From: Prolixibacteraceae bacterium
GTDB lineage: Bacteria; Bacteroidota; Bacteroidia; Bacteroidales; Prolixibacteraceae
Length of the DNA stretch: 33,559 nucleotides
Assembly (NCBI GenBank): GCA_018648265.1
Contig: JABGRN010000065.1
Span: 1-33,559 of the forward strand
Reading direction: 5' to 3'
Part shown: positions 1-8,559 of the stretch, one piece after another
Layout of the letters: every line of letters starts with the position of its first letter
Position numbering within the stretch: the stretch's first letter is position 1
Notes under the pieces: generated by a model
Databases searched by the model: none
What the model was told of the DNA's origin: nothing
The model's input: the letters and a program-made list of their open reading frames with translations, nothing else
Made by a program: the position numbers and the translations under genes

Positions 1-53
1 CTATAAATGTTGGTTTTTTTCTATCTTGTGGTTTAAAGAGAAATTAAAACAAG

Positions 54-1115
54 GTGAAGAAAACCCTCTTAAATATATCTGTCGGATTAAATATTTTAGC
101 AGTTCTATCGCTGTTAATTTCCTATTTGTCAGTTTACTTTCCACCCGACAAATGGTGGTTTCCGTCGTTGTTTGGTTTGGCCTACCCCTTTATTCTAGCA
201 GGCAATTTACTTTTTATCCTTTTCTGGCTGCTTTTAAAACCAAAGTATTTATTGATTTCGTTAATTTCAGTATTAATTGGTTGGGGATATGTTTTACGTT
301 ACATCCAATTAAGCGGAGAAAAAATAGAAAACGGAGATGTAAAAGTAGTGTCGTACAATGTTCAACATTTCTACTGTGATGGGGATAATAAGCAGAAAGA
401 AAATGCTGAAAAAATAGTTGCTTTTCTCGATGAACAAGATGCTGATATTATTTGCCTTCAGGAAGTGAGGTTGCGTAAAAACAGTATTTTTAATCTTGAA
501 AAAACTGTAAAATCCCTCAGTACGATCAATCATTACCAGTATGCACGATCGAGCACAACTTACGGATCGGTTACAATGACACGCTTCCCAATTATAAATA
601 TGAGTGAAATAAGATTTGATAATTCAAGGAACATCACAATTTATACCGATGTTTTAATTCAAAAAGATACGGTCAGGATTTTTAATGTCCACTTGCAATC
701 GTATCAAATCGATCCCAGCCGATATTCAATTATCGAATCGCCGGGAATAACCGAAGAAGAAGATTTGCAAGATTTGCGGGAAATAGGTTTCAAGTTTAAA
801 AAAGCCTTTCAGTTGAGGGCCGGGCAAGTTCGCGAAATAAAAAAATACATCGACCAATCCCCGTACCATGTGATTGTTTGTGGCGATTTTAACGATACAC
901 CTGCTTCATTTTCGTATCGAAAACTACGCGGGAATTTGAAAGATGCATTTGTTACATCAGGCCATGGAATCGGACGGACATACGTTGGTAAACTACCTTC
1001 CTTCCGAATCGATTATATTTTTTACAGCGAAGGGTTTCAGTCGTTTAATTTTCAAACTTACGATTTCCGGATGTCGGATCATTTACCGATTTCGTGCGAA
1101 CTTATTAAAAATTAA
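54..1115 (+). CDS. Membrane-anchored endonuclease/exonuclease/phosphatase family protein
   Basis: The 353-residue protein has three hydrophobic segments (about residues 7-29, 42-61 and 64-84) followed by a complete endonuclease/exonuclease/phosphatase fold. Visible signature residues are the N-terminal SYNVQHF (Asn102), the metal-binding CLQEV (Glu137), NVHL, GDFND, and the terminal SDHLP with its catalytic His343. The family hydrolyses phosphodiesters in nucleic acids, inositol phosphates or sphingolipids; the substrate cannot be told here. The enzyme domain is joined to the membrane by the N-terminal helices. The start is a GTG: an in-frame TAA lies at 45-47 and no ATG occurs before the catalytic domain, so GTG is the best choice. 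It converges with ribF, with only four bases between stop codons. Confidence 0.85.
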   Translation: MKKTLLNISVGLNILAVLSLLISYLSVYFPPDKWWFPSLFGLAYPFILAGNLLFILFWLLLKPKYLLISLISVLIGWGYVLRYIQLSGEKIENGDVKVVSYNVQHFYCDGDNKQKENAEKIVAFLDEQDADIICLQEVRLRKNSIFNLEKTVKSLSTINHYQYARSSTTYGSVTMTRFPIINMSEIRFDNSRNITIYTDVLIQKDTVRIFNVHLQSYQIDPSRYSIIESPGITEEEDLQDLREIGFKFKKAFQLRAGQVREIKKYIDQSPYHVIVCGDFNDTPASFSYRKLRGNLKDAFVTSGHGIGRTYVGKLPSFRIDYIFYSEGFQSFNFQTYDFRMSDHLPISCELIKN

Positions 1116-1119
1116 ATGT

Positions 1120-2079
1120 CTATTTTGAAAGGATTCCAAGGGCAGTTATTTTATCTTTTTTTAATTGCCCGACCAAAGCATCAACACCATTAAATTTTTT
1201 TTCTTTCCTGATTTTGTCAACAAAAACCAGCGTAATTCCCCTGTCGTAAATATCCCCTTCGAAATCGAAAATATTAACTTCAATACTCCTGTTATCAGCA
1301 TTCTGATTAAATGTTGGCCGTGTCCCAATATTTAACATGCCCAGATATTCCTGCCTTCCAAAAATTATTTTTACCGCATAAACCCCATACCCCGGAATCA
1401 ATTTATGAACATCGGAAGCTTCAATATTTGCAGTCGGGAAACCAATTTTCCGACCAAGCCGTTTCCCCTCGACAACCGTTCCGTACAAAGTAAAATTATA
1501 TCCCAAATGCCGGTTGGCTTTTTTAATATTCCCTTTTTGCAATGCCGCTCGGATTATTGTCGAACTGATATTAATATCATCGAGCAATAAAGCTTCAAGC
1601 CGTTCAAGTTTGAAATTGTATTTCTGGGCACAACCTTTTAAATAATCGTAGCCCCCTTCGCGATCTTTCCCAAATTTGTGGTCGTAACCTACTACCAAAC
1701 AATGAGTTTTTATTTTTTCAATAAGAATACTTTTTACAAATTCAGAATACGAAAGTTCAGAAAATTGTTTTGTAAATGGATAAATAATTAGATGGTCGAT
1801 TCCTGATGCAGCCAAAAGTTGTTTTTTTTCTTCAAGTGTGGTCAGCAATCTCAAATTGGTTTCATTTGGCGATGTAATTTGTCGTGGATGCGGATAAAAC
1901 GTGAAAATTACTGTTTCCCCATTATATTTTTTGGCGAAATCTTTTAAACGTGCAATAACTTTCTGATGTCCTAAATGAACCCCATCAAAAGTCCCGATAG
2001 TTACAACCGGCCTTTTAGCTTCAAATTTATTTATATCCTGATGTATTTTCACGTCGCAAATTTGTACGTTAACGAACAT
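1120..2079 (-). CDS. ribF: Bifunctional riboflavin kinase/FAD synthetase
   Basis: RibF makes FMN from riboflavin and then FAD from FMN in the cytoplasm. The N-terminal FAD synthetase (nucleotidyltransferase) domain shows GTFDGVHLGH (residues 29-38), the FYPHP segment and the ISSTxIR motif (171-177). The C-terminal riboflavin kinase domain starts near residue 190 and has the GFPTAN motif (213-218) and NIGTRPTF. At 319 residues it has the usual length of about 310. It is transcribed convergently with the preceding nuclease gene and divergently from the following lipoprotein gene. The identification is secure. Confidence 0.96.
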   Translation of the reverse strand: MFVNVQICDVKIHQDINKFEAKRPVVTIGTFDGVHLGHQKVIARLKDFAKKYNGETVIFTFYPHPRQITSPNETNLRLLTTLEEKKQLLAASGIDHLIIYPFTKQFSELSYSEFVKSILIEKIKTHCLVVGYDHKFGKDREGGYDYLKGCAQKYNFKLERLEALLLDDINISSTIIRAALQKGNIKKANRHLGYNFTLYGTVVEGKRLGRKIGFPTANIEASDVHKLIPGYGVYAVKIIFGRQEYLGMLNIGTRPTFNQNADNRSIEVNIFDFEGDIYDRGITLVFVDKIRKEKKFNGVDALVGQLKKDKITALGILSK

Positions 2080-2097
2080 AAAATTTTTTCGTGAATA

Positions 2098-2127
2098 AAA
2101 AGGTACAAAAGAGATAAAAGATACAAA
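2098..2127 (-). promoter_or_regulatory. Possible Bacteroidetes-type promoter for ribF
   Basis: Read on the minus strand, TTTG (2127-2124) is followed after 18 nt by TACCTTTT (2105-2098), one mismatch from the TAnnTTTG element. It lies 19-48 bases before the ribF start. The spacing is slightly short and the region is AT-rich, so a chance match is possible. Confidence 0.3.
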
Positions 2128-2220
2128 ATCAATACAACATTTTAAAATATGTTATTTTCTGTGATAGTTATTTTTCGTGTTCGGGAAAATGTTAATTTTA
2201 CGGGCTTTAATAAAATGAGT

Positions 2221-3375
2221 ATGAATGTAAAAAGATTTTTAATAATAGCGGTTGCAGCAATTTTACTATTAAATGGTTGTCAAAAGAATAATCAATTTAC
2301 AATTAGTGGGAAAATTACGCATGCTGAAGGCGAAACTATTTTTCTGGAAGAATTATTGGTTTCGTCAACTGTACCTGTCGATTCTGTTAAAATCAATAAA
2401 AATGGTGAATTTAAAATTAAGGGGCAGGCCAGTATTCCAACATTTTATATGCTAAAACTCTCTGATCAGAAATTTATTACACTTTTGGTTGATTCAACTG
2501 AAAATGTGACAGTTGAAGCTGATGCTGCAAATTTTTCAAGAGAATATTATGTAGAAGGATCAGTAGGTTCGGTTTTGGTAAAAGAGCTTAATGATCAATT
2601 AAAAACTACCAGTGAGAAACTGGATTCGCTAGAATCCCTGAACACTCTTTATCAGGGAAATCCCGATTACCCGGATTTAAAAGTTAAATGGGATGAAGAA
2701 TATAATTCGATTTTACAGGAGCAGACCGATTTTTCAACAAATTTTGTAATGAATAATCCGTTCTCGATGGCAAGTGTTTTAGCGTTATATCAAAAATTTG
2801 GCGATCAAAGTTACGTGGTTAAAGATTTACAAACTATGCGGGTGGCAGCCTCGGCACTGAATTCGGTGTTCCCAAACTCTGCACATGCCAATGCTCTTTA
2901 CGAGAACACCTTACAATTATTAAGGGACGAAAAAAATGCACAGGTTCAAAAATTTATCCAGGAACAGGGACAAAACAGTCCCGAAATTATTTTACCCGAC
3001 CCCAATGGAAATGAAATTGCACTTTCGTCGTTGCAAGGCAAAGTTGTATTATTGCAATTTTGGTCGGCTCTCGATCGCGGTTCCCGGATAATAAACCCGG
3101 TATTGGTTGAGATGTATCAGAAATATAAAAACAAAGGCTTCGAAATTTATCAGGTTAGTGTTGACGAAAACCGGATAGAATGGGTAGATATCATTGACCA
3201 GGATAAACTTTCATGGATTAATGTGGGAGATATGGAGGGAAGTGCACATGCAGTACAAAGTTACAATATCCAAACAATCCCTTATAATTATTTGCTCGAT
3301 AAAGATGGTTCGATTATTACGCAAAACCTAAAAGGGCCAGGACTAAACAAGGTCCTTGCCGATATTTTCAAATAA
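2221..3375 (+). CDS. DUF4369/thioredoxin-like lipoprotein lacking the CxxC motif
   Basis: The protein begins with a lipoprotein signal peptide ending LLLNGC, so Cys20 should be lipidated. Residues about 25-110 resemble the DUF4369 domain (ISGKI, then VDSVKINKNGEFKIKG), a helical linker follows, and residues about 252-384 form an AhpC/TSA or TlpA-like thioredoxin fold. In TlpA proteins the active site is FWASWCPPCR; here the aligned stretch is FWSALDRGSR (280-289), so both cysteines are replaced (Asp285, Ser288). The cis-proline region TIPYNY (352-357) is kept. It cannot be a dithiol oxidoreductase and may bind a partner or ligand instead. I chose ATG 2221 because it gives a clean signal peptide; ATG 2215 is two codons upstream, and the frame opens further to 2149. 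Confidence 0.85.
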   Translation: MNVKRFLIIAVAAILLLNGCQKNNQFTISGKITHAEGETIFLEELLVSSTVPVDSVKINKNGEFKIKGQASIPTFYMLKLSDQKFITLLVDSTENVTVEADAANFSREYYVEGSVGSVLVKELNDQLKTTSEKLDSLESLNTLYQGNPDYPDLKVKWDEEYNSILQEQTDFSTNFVMNNPFSMASVLALYQKFGDQSYVVKDLQTMRVAASALNSVFPNSAHANALYENTLQLLRDEKNAQVQKFIQEQGQNSPEIILPDPNGNEIALSSLQGKVVLLQFWSALDRGSRIINPVLVEMYQKYKNKGFEIYQVSVDENRIEWVDIIDQDKLSWINVGDMEGSAHAVQSYNIQTIPYNYLLDKDGSIITQNLKGPGLNKVLADIFK

Positions 3376-3428
3376 TTTGGAAATTTTATTTCCAGTAGAA
3401 ACTAAAAATACCACAAATAAAATTCGCT

Positions 3429-4190
3429 TTGTCCGAAAAAAAGAAAATATACTTTGTTTCCGATGTTCATTTAGGGGCACAGGCACTCAAGAATAATCAC
3501 GAGCGTGAATTGCTCTTTGTGAAATGGTTGGACGAAATAAAAAACGATGTTACCGAATTGTATCTCTTAGGCGATATTTTTGATTTTTGGTTTGAATATA
3601 AAAAAGTAGTTCCAAGGGGTTTTATCAGGGTACTCGGCAAAATTGCAGAGATAGCCGACCGTGGAATCCCGGTTCATTTTTTTACTGGCAACCACGATCT
3701 TTGGGTTTTCGATTATTTACCAAAAGAACTGGGAGTTATCTTACACACACAGGAATTAATCACCGAAATCAGTGGTAAGAAATTTTTCCTGGCTCATGGC
3801 GATGGGTTCGATCCGGAAGATAAAGGATACAATCTGCTGAAAAAAATATTCACCAACAAAAAATTGCAATGGTTGTTTTCGAGGTTGCACCCGAATTTTG
3901 CATTTTATTTGGCTCACGAATGGTCAAAGTCGAGCCGTTTGTCAAAAATAAAAATTGAAGAAAAATTTAAGGTTAAGAATGAAGGAATGTATAAATTTGC
4001 CGAAAGTTTTTTAAAAAAGGAGCAGATAGATTATTTTATATTTGGCCATCGGCATCAAATGGTTGATGTTGAAATAAATAGAGATACGAAGTTTATTTTG
4101 TTGGGCGATTGGATTAGTAATTTTTCCTATGGCGTTTTCGATGGCGAAAAATTTGAATTAAAACGAGTTAAAGATTTTGCGGAGAGTTAA
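3429..4190 (+). CDS. lpxH: UDP-2,3-diacylglucosamine diphosphatase-like metallophosphoesterase
   Basis: This 253-residue calcineurin-like phosphoesterase carries all five metal-binding blocks: SDVHLG (Asp12, His14), LGDIFDFW (Asp49), GNHD (Asn88, His89), AHGDG (His123) and FGHRH (His207, His209). The GDIFDFWFEY block and overall length match LpxH-type enzymes, which cleave UDP-2,3-diacylglucosamine to lipid X in lipid A synthesis at the inner membrane. The start is inferred to be TTG: an in-frame TAG lies at 3396-3398 and no ATG occurs before the first metal motif. It sits 12 bases before the KAS III gene, probably in one transcript. The paralogous branch of the family cannot be excluded without a tree. 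Confidence 0.85.
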   Translation: MSEKKKIYFVSDVHLGAQALKNNHERELLFVKWLDEIKNDVTELYLLGDIFDFWFEYKKVVPRGFIRVLGKIAEIADRGIPVHFFTGNHDLWVFDYLPKELGVILHTQELITEISGKKFFLAHGDGFDPEDKGYNLLKKIFTNKKLQWLFSRLHPNFAFYLAHEWSKSSRLSKIKIEEKFKVKNEGMYKFAESFLKKEQIDYFIFGHRHQMVDVEINRDTKFILLGDWISNFSYGVFDGEKFELKRVKDFAES

Positions 4191-4202
4191 GAAGTTGAAG
4201 TT

Positions 4203-5285
4203 ATGGCAAAGGAAATTTACACAAGGATTATTGGAACAGGAAGTTACCTCCCACCCAAAATAATAAAAAACAGTCATTTTCTGGATTACAAATTTTACGA
4301 TCCTGCTACAAACCAGGTTTTCGATAAATCGAACGAAGAGATTATCCAGAAATTTAATACAATAACAAACATAGAAGAAAGACGTTATGTGGCTGACGAC
4401 CAGGTAACATCGGATATTGCTGCCCTGGCAATAAAAGATGCCTGCCAATCAGCCGGAATTACTTTGGAAAGTCTCGATTTTATTATTATTGGACACAACT
4501 TTGGCGATATTTATAAAGGAAATGTCCGCTCCGATATTTTACCAGGCCTGGCCAATAAGGTAAAAATGAAACTTAACATTACAAATCCAACGAGTATTTG
4601 TCACGATATTATTTCCGGTTGCCCGAGCTGGACACAGGGAATGATTGTTGCTGATGCCTATATAAAAAGTGGGTTTATGAAGCGTGGGGTTGTTGTGGGA
4701 GCTGATGTCCTTTCGAGGATTTCCGATCCTCATGATCGCGACTCGATGATTTATGCCGACGGTGCGGGTGCAACCCTTGTTGAAGCAGTTGAAAGTGATG
4801 AACCAACAGGTATTCTGGCACATTCAAGCCGTTCCGATTCTGTGCGTTATGCAAGTTTGTTGACGCTGGGAAAATCAAATAACCCCGATTTTGAAGATGA
4901 TGAATTGTTTATTAAAATGGTAGGACATAAATTGTATATTTATGCCATAAATACCGTTCCTGGTACTGTTAAAGAGAGTATTGAATTGGCGGGGCTTAAT
5001 TTAAGCGACATCAAAAAAGTTTTTATTCATCAGGCAAACGAAAAAATGGACGAGGCAATTTTAAATGGTATTTTTAAACTTTACCACGAAAAAAATATTC
5101 CTGAAGGAATTATGCCAATGAGCATTCGTAAATTAGGAAATTCTTCTACTGCAACCGTTCCGATGTTGCTCGACCTTGTTTTAAAAGGTAAAATGGAAGG
5201 ACAAGAAGTGAATGCTGGTGATTGCACAATTTTGTGTTCTGTTGGCGCCGGGATGAATATTAATTCCATCGTATATAAATGGTAA
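4203..5285 (+). CDS. Ketoacyl-ACP synthase III family protein (FabH-like)
   Basis: A 360-residue thiolase-fold condensing enzyme. The KAS III catalytic triad is intact: Cys140 in ISGCPSW, His276 in FIHQAN and Asn313 in LGNSS. The C-terminal glycine-rich end (SVGAGMN) is also present. Such enzymes condense an acyl-CoA starter with malonyl-ACP. At 360 residues it is longer than housekeeping FabH (about 320-330), mostly because of an extra segment at residues 28-50, so it may belong to one of the divergent Bacteroidetes KAS III groups rather than be the primary FabH. It follows lpxH by 12 bases, and a hairpin terminator ends the unit. Confidence 0.85.
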   Translation: MAKEIYTRIIGTGSYLPPKIIKNSHFLDYKFYDPATNQVFDKSNEEIIQKFNTITNIEERRYVADDQVTSDIAALAIKDACQSAGITLESLDFIIIGHNFGDIYKGNVRSDILPGLANKVKMKLNITNPTSICHDIISGCPSWTQGMIVADAYIKSGFMKRGVVVGADVLSRISDPHDRDSMIYADGAGATLVEAVESDEPTGILAHSSRSDSVRYASLLTLGKSNNPDFEDDELFIKMVGHKLYIYAINTVPGTVKESIELAGLNLSDIKKVFIHQANEKMDEAILNGIFKLYHEKNIPEGIMPMSIRKLGNSSTATVPMLLDLVLKGKMEGQEVNAGDCTILCSVGAGMNINSIVYKW

Positions 5286-5355
5286 AAGCTACACCTGAAC
5301 TTATTAGCAGGGAAGCTCGTAAAAACTGTTAACATTCTTTATTAAAATCTTAAAA

Positions 5356-5391
5356 ACTGGTACAGATTGGCTAAATTGTACCAGTATTTTT
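5356..5391 (+). terminator. Rho-independent terminator after the KAS III gene
   Basis: A perfect 9-bp stem (actggtaca at 5356-5364, tgtaccagt at 5377-5385) with a 12-nt loop is followed by one A and five T residues (5387-5391). It lies 70 bases after the KAS III stop codon and just before rmuC. Confidence 0.75.
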
Positions 5392-5410
5392 ATGCTCAAA
5401 ATATAAGCTA

Positions 5411-6760
5411 ATGGAATTAATTTATCTTTTCACCGGAATTATTGTAGGAAGTGGTGTTGCTTATTTCTTTTTCAGTTTAAAAAATCGAATTAAGACAGGT
5501 GCCATTCATCAGGAATTTCTTGAAAAGGAAAAGAATTTTGTTGAAGGTAAAGTAGAAGCTGAAAAACAAAGTATTATTTGGGAAGAGCGGTTTAAGTCAT
5601 TAAAAAACGAAACGGAAAACTGGAAATCAGATTTGGATAGGATTAAGGAGGAAAACACAAATTTGCTGGGCAGGCTTGAAAAAGCTAAAGTTGAATATCT
5701 AAATCTTCAGGAAAAATTACGAACTCAAAAAACGGAGCTTGAAGAAATTCAGAAGAAATTTACAACTGAATTTGAAAATATTGCCAACAAAATTTTAAAG
5801 AAAAACAGTGAGGAATTTACAGCAGCCAATCAGAAAAATCTGGGTGATGTATTAAATCCTTTAAAAGAAAAAATACAGCTTTTTGAAAAAAAGGTTGACG
5901 ACACCTATCAAAAAGGATTAAGAGATCAAACCGATTTGCGTGCCGAACTTAAAAAATTGCACGATCTGAATTCAAAAATCAGCGAAGAAGCAAACAACCT
6001 GACACGTGCTTTAAAAGGTGATGTAAAAAAACAGGGGAACTGGGGTGAAGTTGTGTTGGAACGAATCCTTGAACGTTCAGGTTTAAATGAGGGGGAACAA
6101 GGTTACCAAAAACAATTTAGCGACTCATCGGAAGACGGGAAGCGGATTCAACCTGATATTGTAATCAATTTGCCCGATAACAAACATATAATTGTTGATT
6201 CAAAAGTTTCGTTAATTGCCTTTGAAAGGGCGGTAAATTCTGTTAACGACGAAGACCGCTTAATTCATTTAAAAGAACATCTCGCTAGTTTAAAAGCTCA
6301 TATTAAAGGATTGAGCGAAAAACACTATCAAACAGCGCGAAAGTTAAATTCTCCCGATTTTGTATTGTTATTTTTACCTATAGAAGCCTCATTTAGTGTG
6401 GCCATTCAGGAAGACCAGGATTTGTTTACGTTTGCCTGGGACATGAAAGTAGTAATTGTTAGCCCGTCAACTTTATTGGCTACTTTGCGCACAATTGCTT
6501 CAATTTGGCAACAAGAAAACCAAACCAAAAATGCCCTCGAAATTGCCAGGCAGGGTGGTGCATTGTACGATAAGTTTGTGGGTTTTATTAACGATATGGA
6601 AAATATCGGCAAAAACATTGAAACCACACAAAAAACGTATGATTTAGCTATGAATAAATTACATGTCGGTAGCGGAAACCTGGTTCGCCGGGCAGAAAAT
6701 ATTAAAATTTTAGGAGCCAAAACTACCAAAGAATTGCCGGGTAAAATGTTGGAAAATTAA
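5411..6760 (+). CDS. rmuC: DNA recombination protein RmuC homologue
   Basis: The 449-residue protein has one N-terminal membrane segment (about residues 3-22), a long coiled coil (about 30-200) and a RmuC domain. Typical RmuC features are KKQGNWGEVVLERIL (206-220), then QPDIVINLPD and IVDSKVS (about 247-268), which give the PD-(D/E)xK-like core proposed for the family. RmuC limits recombination at short inverted repeats in E. coli; its exact biochemical activity is not settled. It starts 20 bases after a terminator and is probably transcribed alone. Confidence 0.93.
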   Translation: MELIYLFTGIIVGSGVAYFFFSLKNRIKTGAIHQEFLEKEKNFVEGKVEAEKQSIIWEERFKSLKNETENWKSDLDRIKEENTNLLGRLEKAKVEYLNLQEKLRTQKTELEEIQKKFTTEFENIANKILKKNSEEFTAANQKNLGDVLNPLKEKIQLFEKKVDDTYQKGLRDQTDLRAELKKLHDLNSKISEEANNLTRALKGDVKKQGNWGEVVLERILERSGLNEGEQGYQKQFSDSSEDGKRIQPDIVINLPDNKHIIVDSKVSLIAFERAVNSVNDEDRLIHLKEHLASLKAHIKGLSEKHYQTARKLNSPDFVLLFLPIEASFSVAIQEDQDLFTFAWDMKVVIVSPSTLLATLRTIASIWQQENQTKNALEIARQGGALYDKFVGFINDMENIGKNIETTQKTYDLAMNKLHVGSGNLVRRAENIKILGAKTTKELPGKMLEN

Positions 6761-6880
6761 TTTATACCTGACCATAAAGGCTACAATTTATGAAAAGAAC
6801 CAATAAATAACAAGCCTGACTTATAAAGACAGTTTCAACCTAATTAAACATTATAAACCTCATAAAAATTGCCTGTTCTT

Positions 6881-7285
6881 TTATTGCCAACCAACCGGCA
6901 AATTAGTACCTGCACCATTTAAATGAAGAATTACCTTAAATACCCCTGACTGTCTTATTTCCACCTTTTCATCAGTTAGATCAACCAATTGTCCTTCTTC
7001 AGTTTCTACTTCAATTCTAACACCAATAATATTTATCCCTTTTTCAGGAATTAAAAAATGATTCTTATACAATTCAAAAGTTGCAGTTTTTACAATAGTA
7101 CCCGATGCTGATAATGTTGTTCTTGATGAAATCGAAGGGAAATATTCTAACAGCCCGGTGTCTGGATTTTTTGCAATAAAATTTATTGTATTATCTCTAA
7201 TAATTATTGCTTGCGACCGTGCCTGATAAGAATTAAGTATTCCAAAGACAAATATTAAAACAAAAATTAATTTAACTGTTTTCAT
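6881..7285 (-). CDS. Secreted hypothetical protein
   Basis: A 134-residue protein with a clear signal peptide (basic start, hydrophobic core about residues 5-18, likely cleavage after the ARSQA region near residue 25). The mature part is about 110 residues, predicted from its alternating pattern to be beta-rich, with no cysteines and no motif I recognise. It lies 38 bases after the peroxiredoxin gene on the same strand, so the two exported proteins may share a transcript. The function is unknown. Confidence 0.65.
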   Translation of the reverse strand: MKTVKLIFVLIFVFGILNSYQARSQAIIIRDNTINFIAKNPDTGLLEYFPSISSRTTLSASGTIVKTATFELYKNHFLIPEKGINIIGVRIEVETEEGQLVDLTDEKVEIRQSGVFKVILHLNGAGTNLPVGWQ

Positions 7286-7323
7286 TTTTTGAATTTTAAT
7301 TTAGAATTAATTTAGTAAAGATT

Positions 7324-7896
7324 TTAACTTTTATTTTTAATGAAATTTAATACTTCCTCAGTGTCTTTCGTTGCGTCAACCTGCTTATTTTTATAAACTA
7401 TTTTACCTTCTTTATCCACAATAAAAGTCCAGCGGTTTGCGGTATTGCCCCTCACAAGGTCGAATGTTTTCCCGTCAATTTCGCGGGTAATTGTACCGCC
7501 ATCGCGGGTAGGCACTCCAAAACTTTTGGCAATTTCACCCGAAACATCAGAAAGCAGGGTGAAATTTAAATTTTCCGCTTTTTTAAATAATCTTAAGCCT
7601 TCAACATTATCGCCACTTACACCGACTACAATTGCATCTGCCGATTCAATGTCAGTTTTAAAGTCGCGATATGCACAAGCTTGTTTTGTACAACCTCCCG
7701 TCATTGCGGCCGGGTAAAAATATACCACTACATATTTTTTGCCTACAAAATTACTTATACTCCAGGAAGTACCATCGTCGGCAATGGTCTCGAAATCAGG
7801 CGCTTTATCGCCAATATTTAACGATTTAATTTCTTGCGAATACAAATTCATGGAAATTACAAAAAGGATTAAAAAGGAAATAAATATTGTTTTCAT
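7324..7896 (-). CDS. Exported BCP/PrxQ-type peroxiredoxin
   Basis: A thiol peroxidase of the bacterioferritin-comigratory (BCP/PrxQ) type that reduces hydrogen peroxide and alkyl hydroperoxides. The active site is FYPAAMTGGCTKQAC, with peroxidatic Cys69 and a second cysteine at residue 74, the five-residue spacing of two-cysteine BCP enzymes. Residues 1-20 form a hydrophobic signal peptide, so it should act outside the cytoplasm. I chose the start at 7896 because the signal peptide begins there; the frame stays open to an ATG at 7983, which would put a polar 29-residue stretch before the signal. A small secreted protein gene lies downstream. Confidence 0.88.
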   Translation of the reverse strand: MKTIFISFLILFVISMNLYSQEIKSLNIGDKAPDFETIADDGTSWSISNFVGKKYVVVYFYPAAMTGGCTKQACAYRDFKTDIESADAIVVGVSGDNVEGLRLFKKAENLNFTLLSDVSGEIAKSFGVPTRDGGTITREIDGKTFDLVRGNTANRWTFIVDKEGKIVYKNKQVDATKDTEEVLNFIKNKS

Positions 7897-8084
7897 TTGA
7901 TTATAAATTAAATTTTCAAAGTAATCGACTAAACTCACAAATAAAGAATCCTTTAGGATAAAATCTTTTAAAGCTCGTTTCATCTTATTATTTTCGATAT
8001 TAACAATACTACAGTTTACTCCTGAAATTGTTTCAACGTAAAAATAATTTTTTTTAACTAACTTTATAGAAATTCCTGGAAATT

Positions 8085-8501
8085 ATGGGTCACACATACA
8101 CATATCGTTGTGAACACTGTGGTTACGAAGAACATTTTAATCAGGGCCACGGGTATTTGGTACACTCGCAACCGGTTACAGAATACTTAAAACAACGGAC
8201 AAAACTCTTTCATTATAAAACGCATAATTTGGTAAAGCAGTTATCGAAGAAAGTTAAAAACCTGTATTTAAAAGCAGGATTTCAGGTATATAAATGTCAT
8301 AAATGCAAAATACTTTACGACAAAATTGAGGTAATTATTTTTAACCATGAAAAAGTAATACACAAAAGTGAGTTTCGGTGCAATAAATGCCGGACACGTT
8401 TACGACTTACAAATATTCACAGGTTAAAAAAAGCGACTTGCCCAAAATGTGACCATAAAACATTTCAGATCGATCATCAGCACCAACATTTGTGGGATTA
8501 A
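8085..8501 (+). CDS. Small protein with four CxxC zinc-ribbon pairs
   Basis: A 138-residue basic, soluble protein with four CxxC knuckles: Cys9/Cys12, Cys71/Cys74, Cys99/Cys102 and Cys119/Cys122. These could make two zinc ribbons, for example pairs 1+2 and 3+4. Histidines are frequent, including a HQHQH tail (131-135). The middle part (about 30-66) is strongly basic. No enzyme motif is visible. Zinc ribbons of this kind bind nucleic acid or act as structural modules, but the role here is unknown. It is divergent from the peroxiredoxin gene and convergent with the GntP gene. Confidence 0.7.
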   Translation: MGHTYTYRCEHCGYEEHFNQGHGYLVHSQPVTEYLKQRTKLFHYKTHNLVKQLSKKVKNLYLKAGFQVYKCHKCKILYDKIEVIIFNHEKVIHKSEFRCNKCRTRLRLTNIHRLKKATCPKCDHKTFQIDHQHQHLWD

Positions 8502-8559
8502 AGTAAAATTAAAAATATAATTATTCAGCGATCAGTGTCCATTTATATGACTTTTGAAT

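Noticed and set aside
1-53. Possible C-terminal end of an upstream gene (frame 3 reaches a TAA at 45-47)
   Set aside because: Only about 15 codons are visible and they show no recognisable motif, so a partial gene cannot be supported.
26-379. 117-codon plus-strand frame overlapping the start of the nuclease gene
   Set aside because: It is out of frame with a protein that has clear catalytic motifs, and its own translation has no recognisable features.
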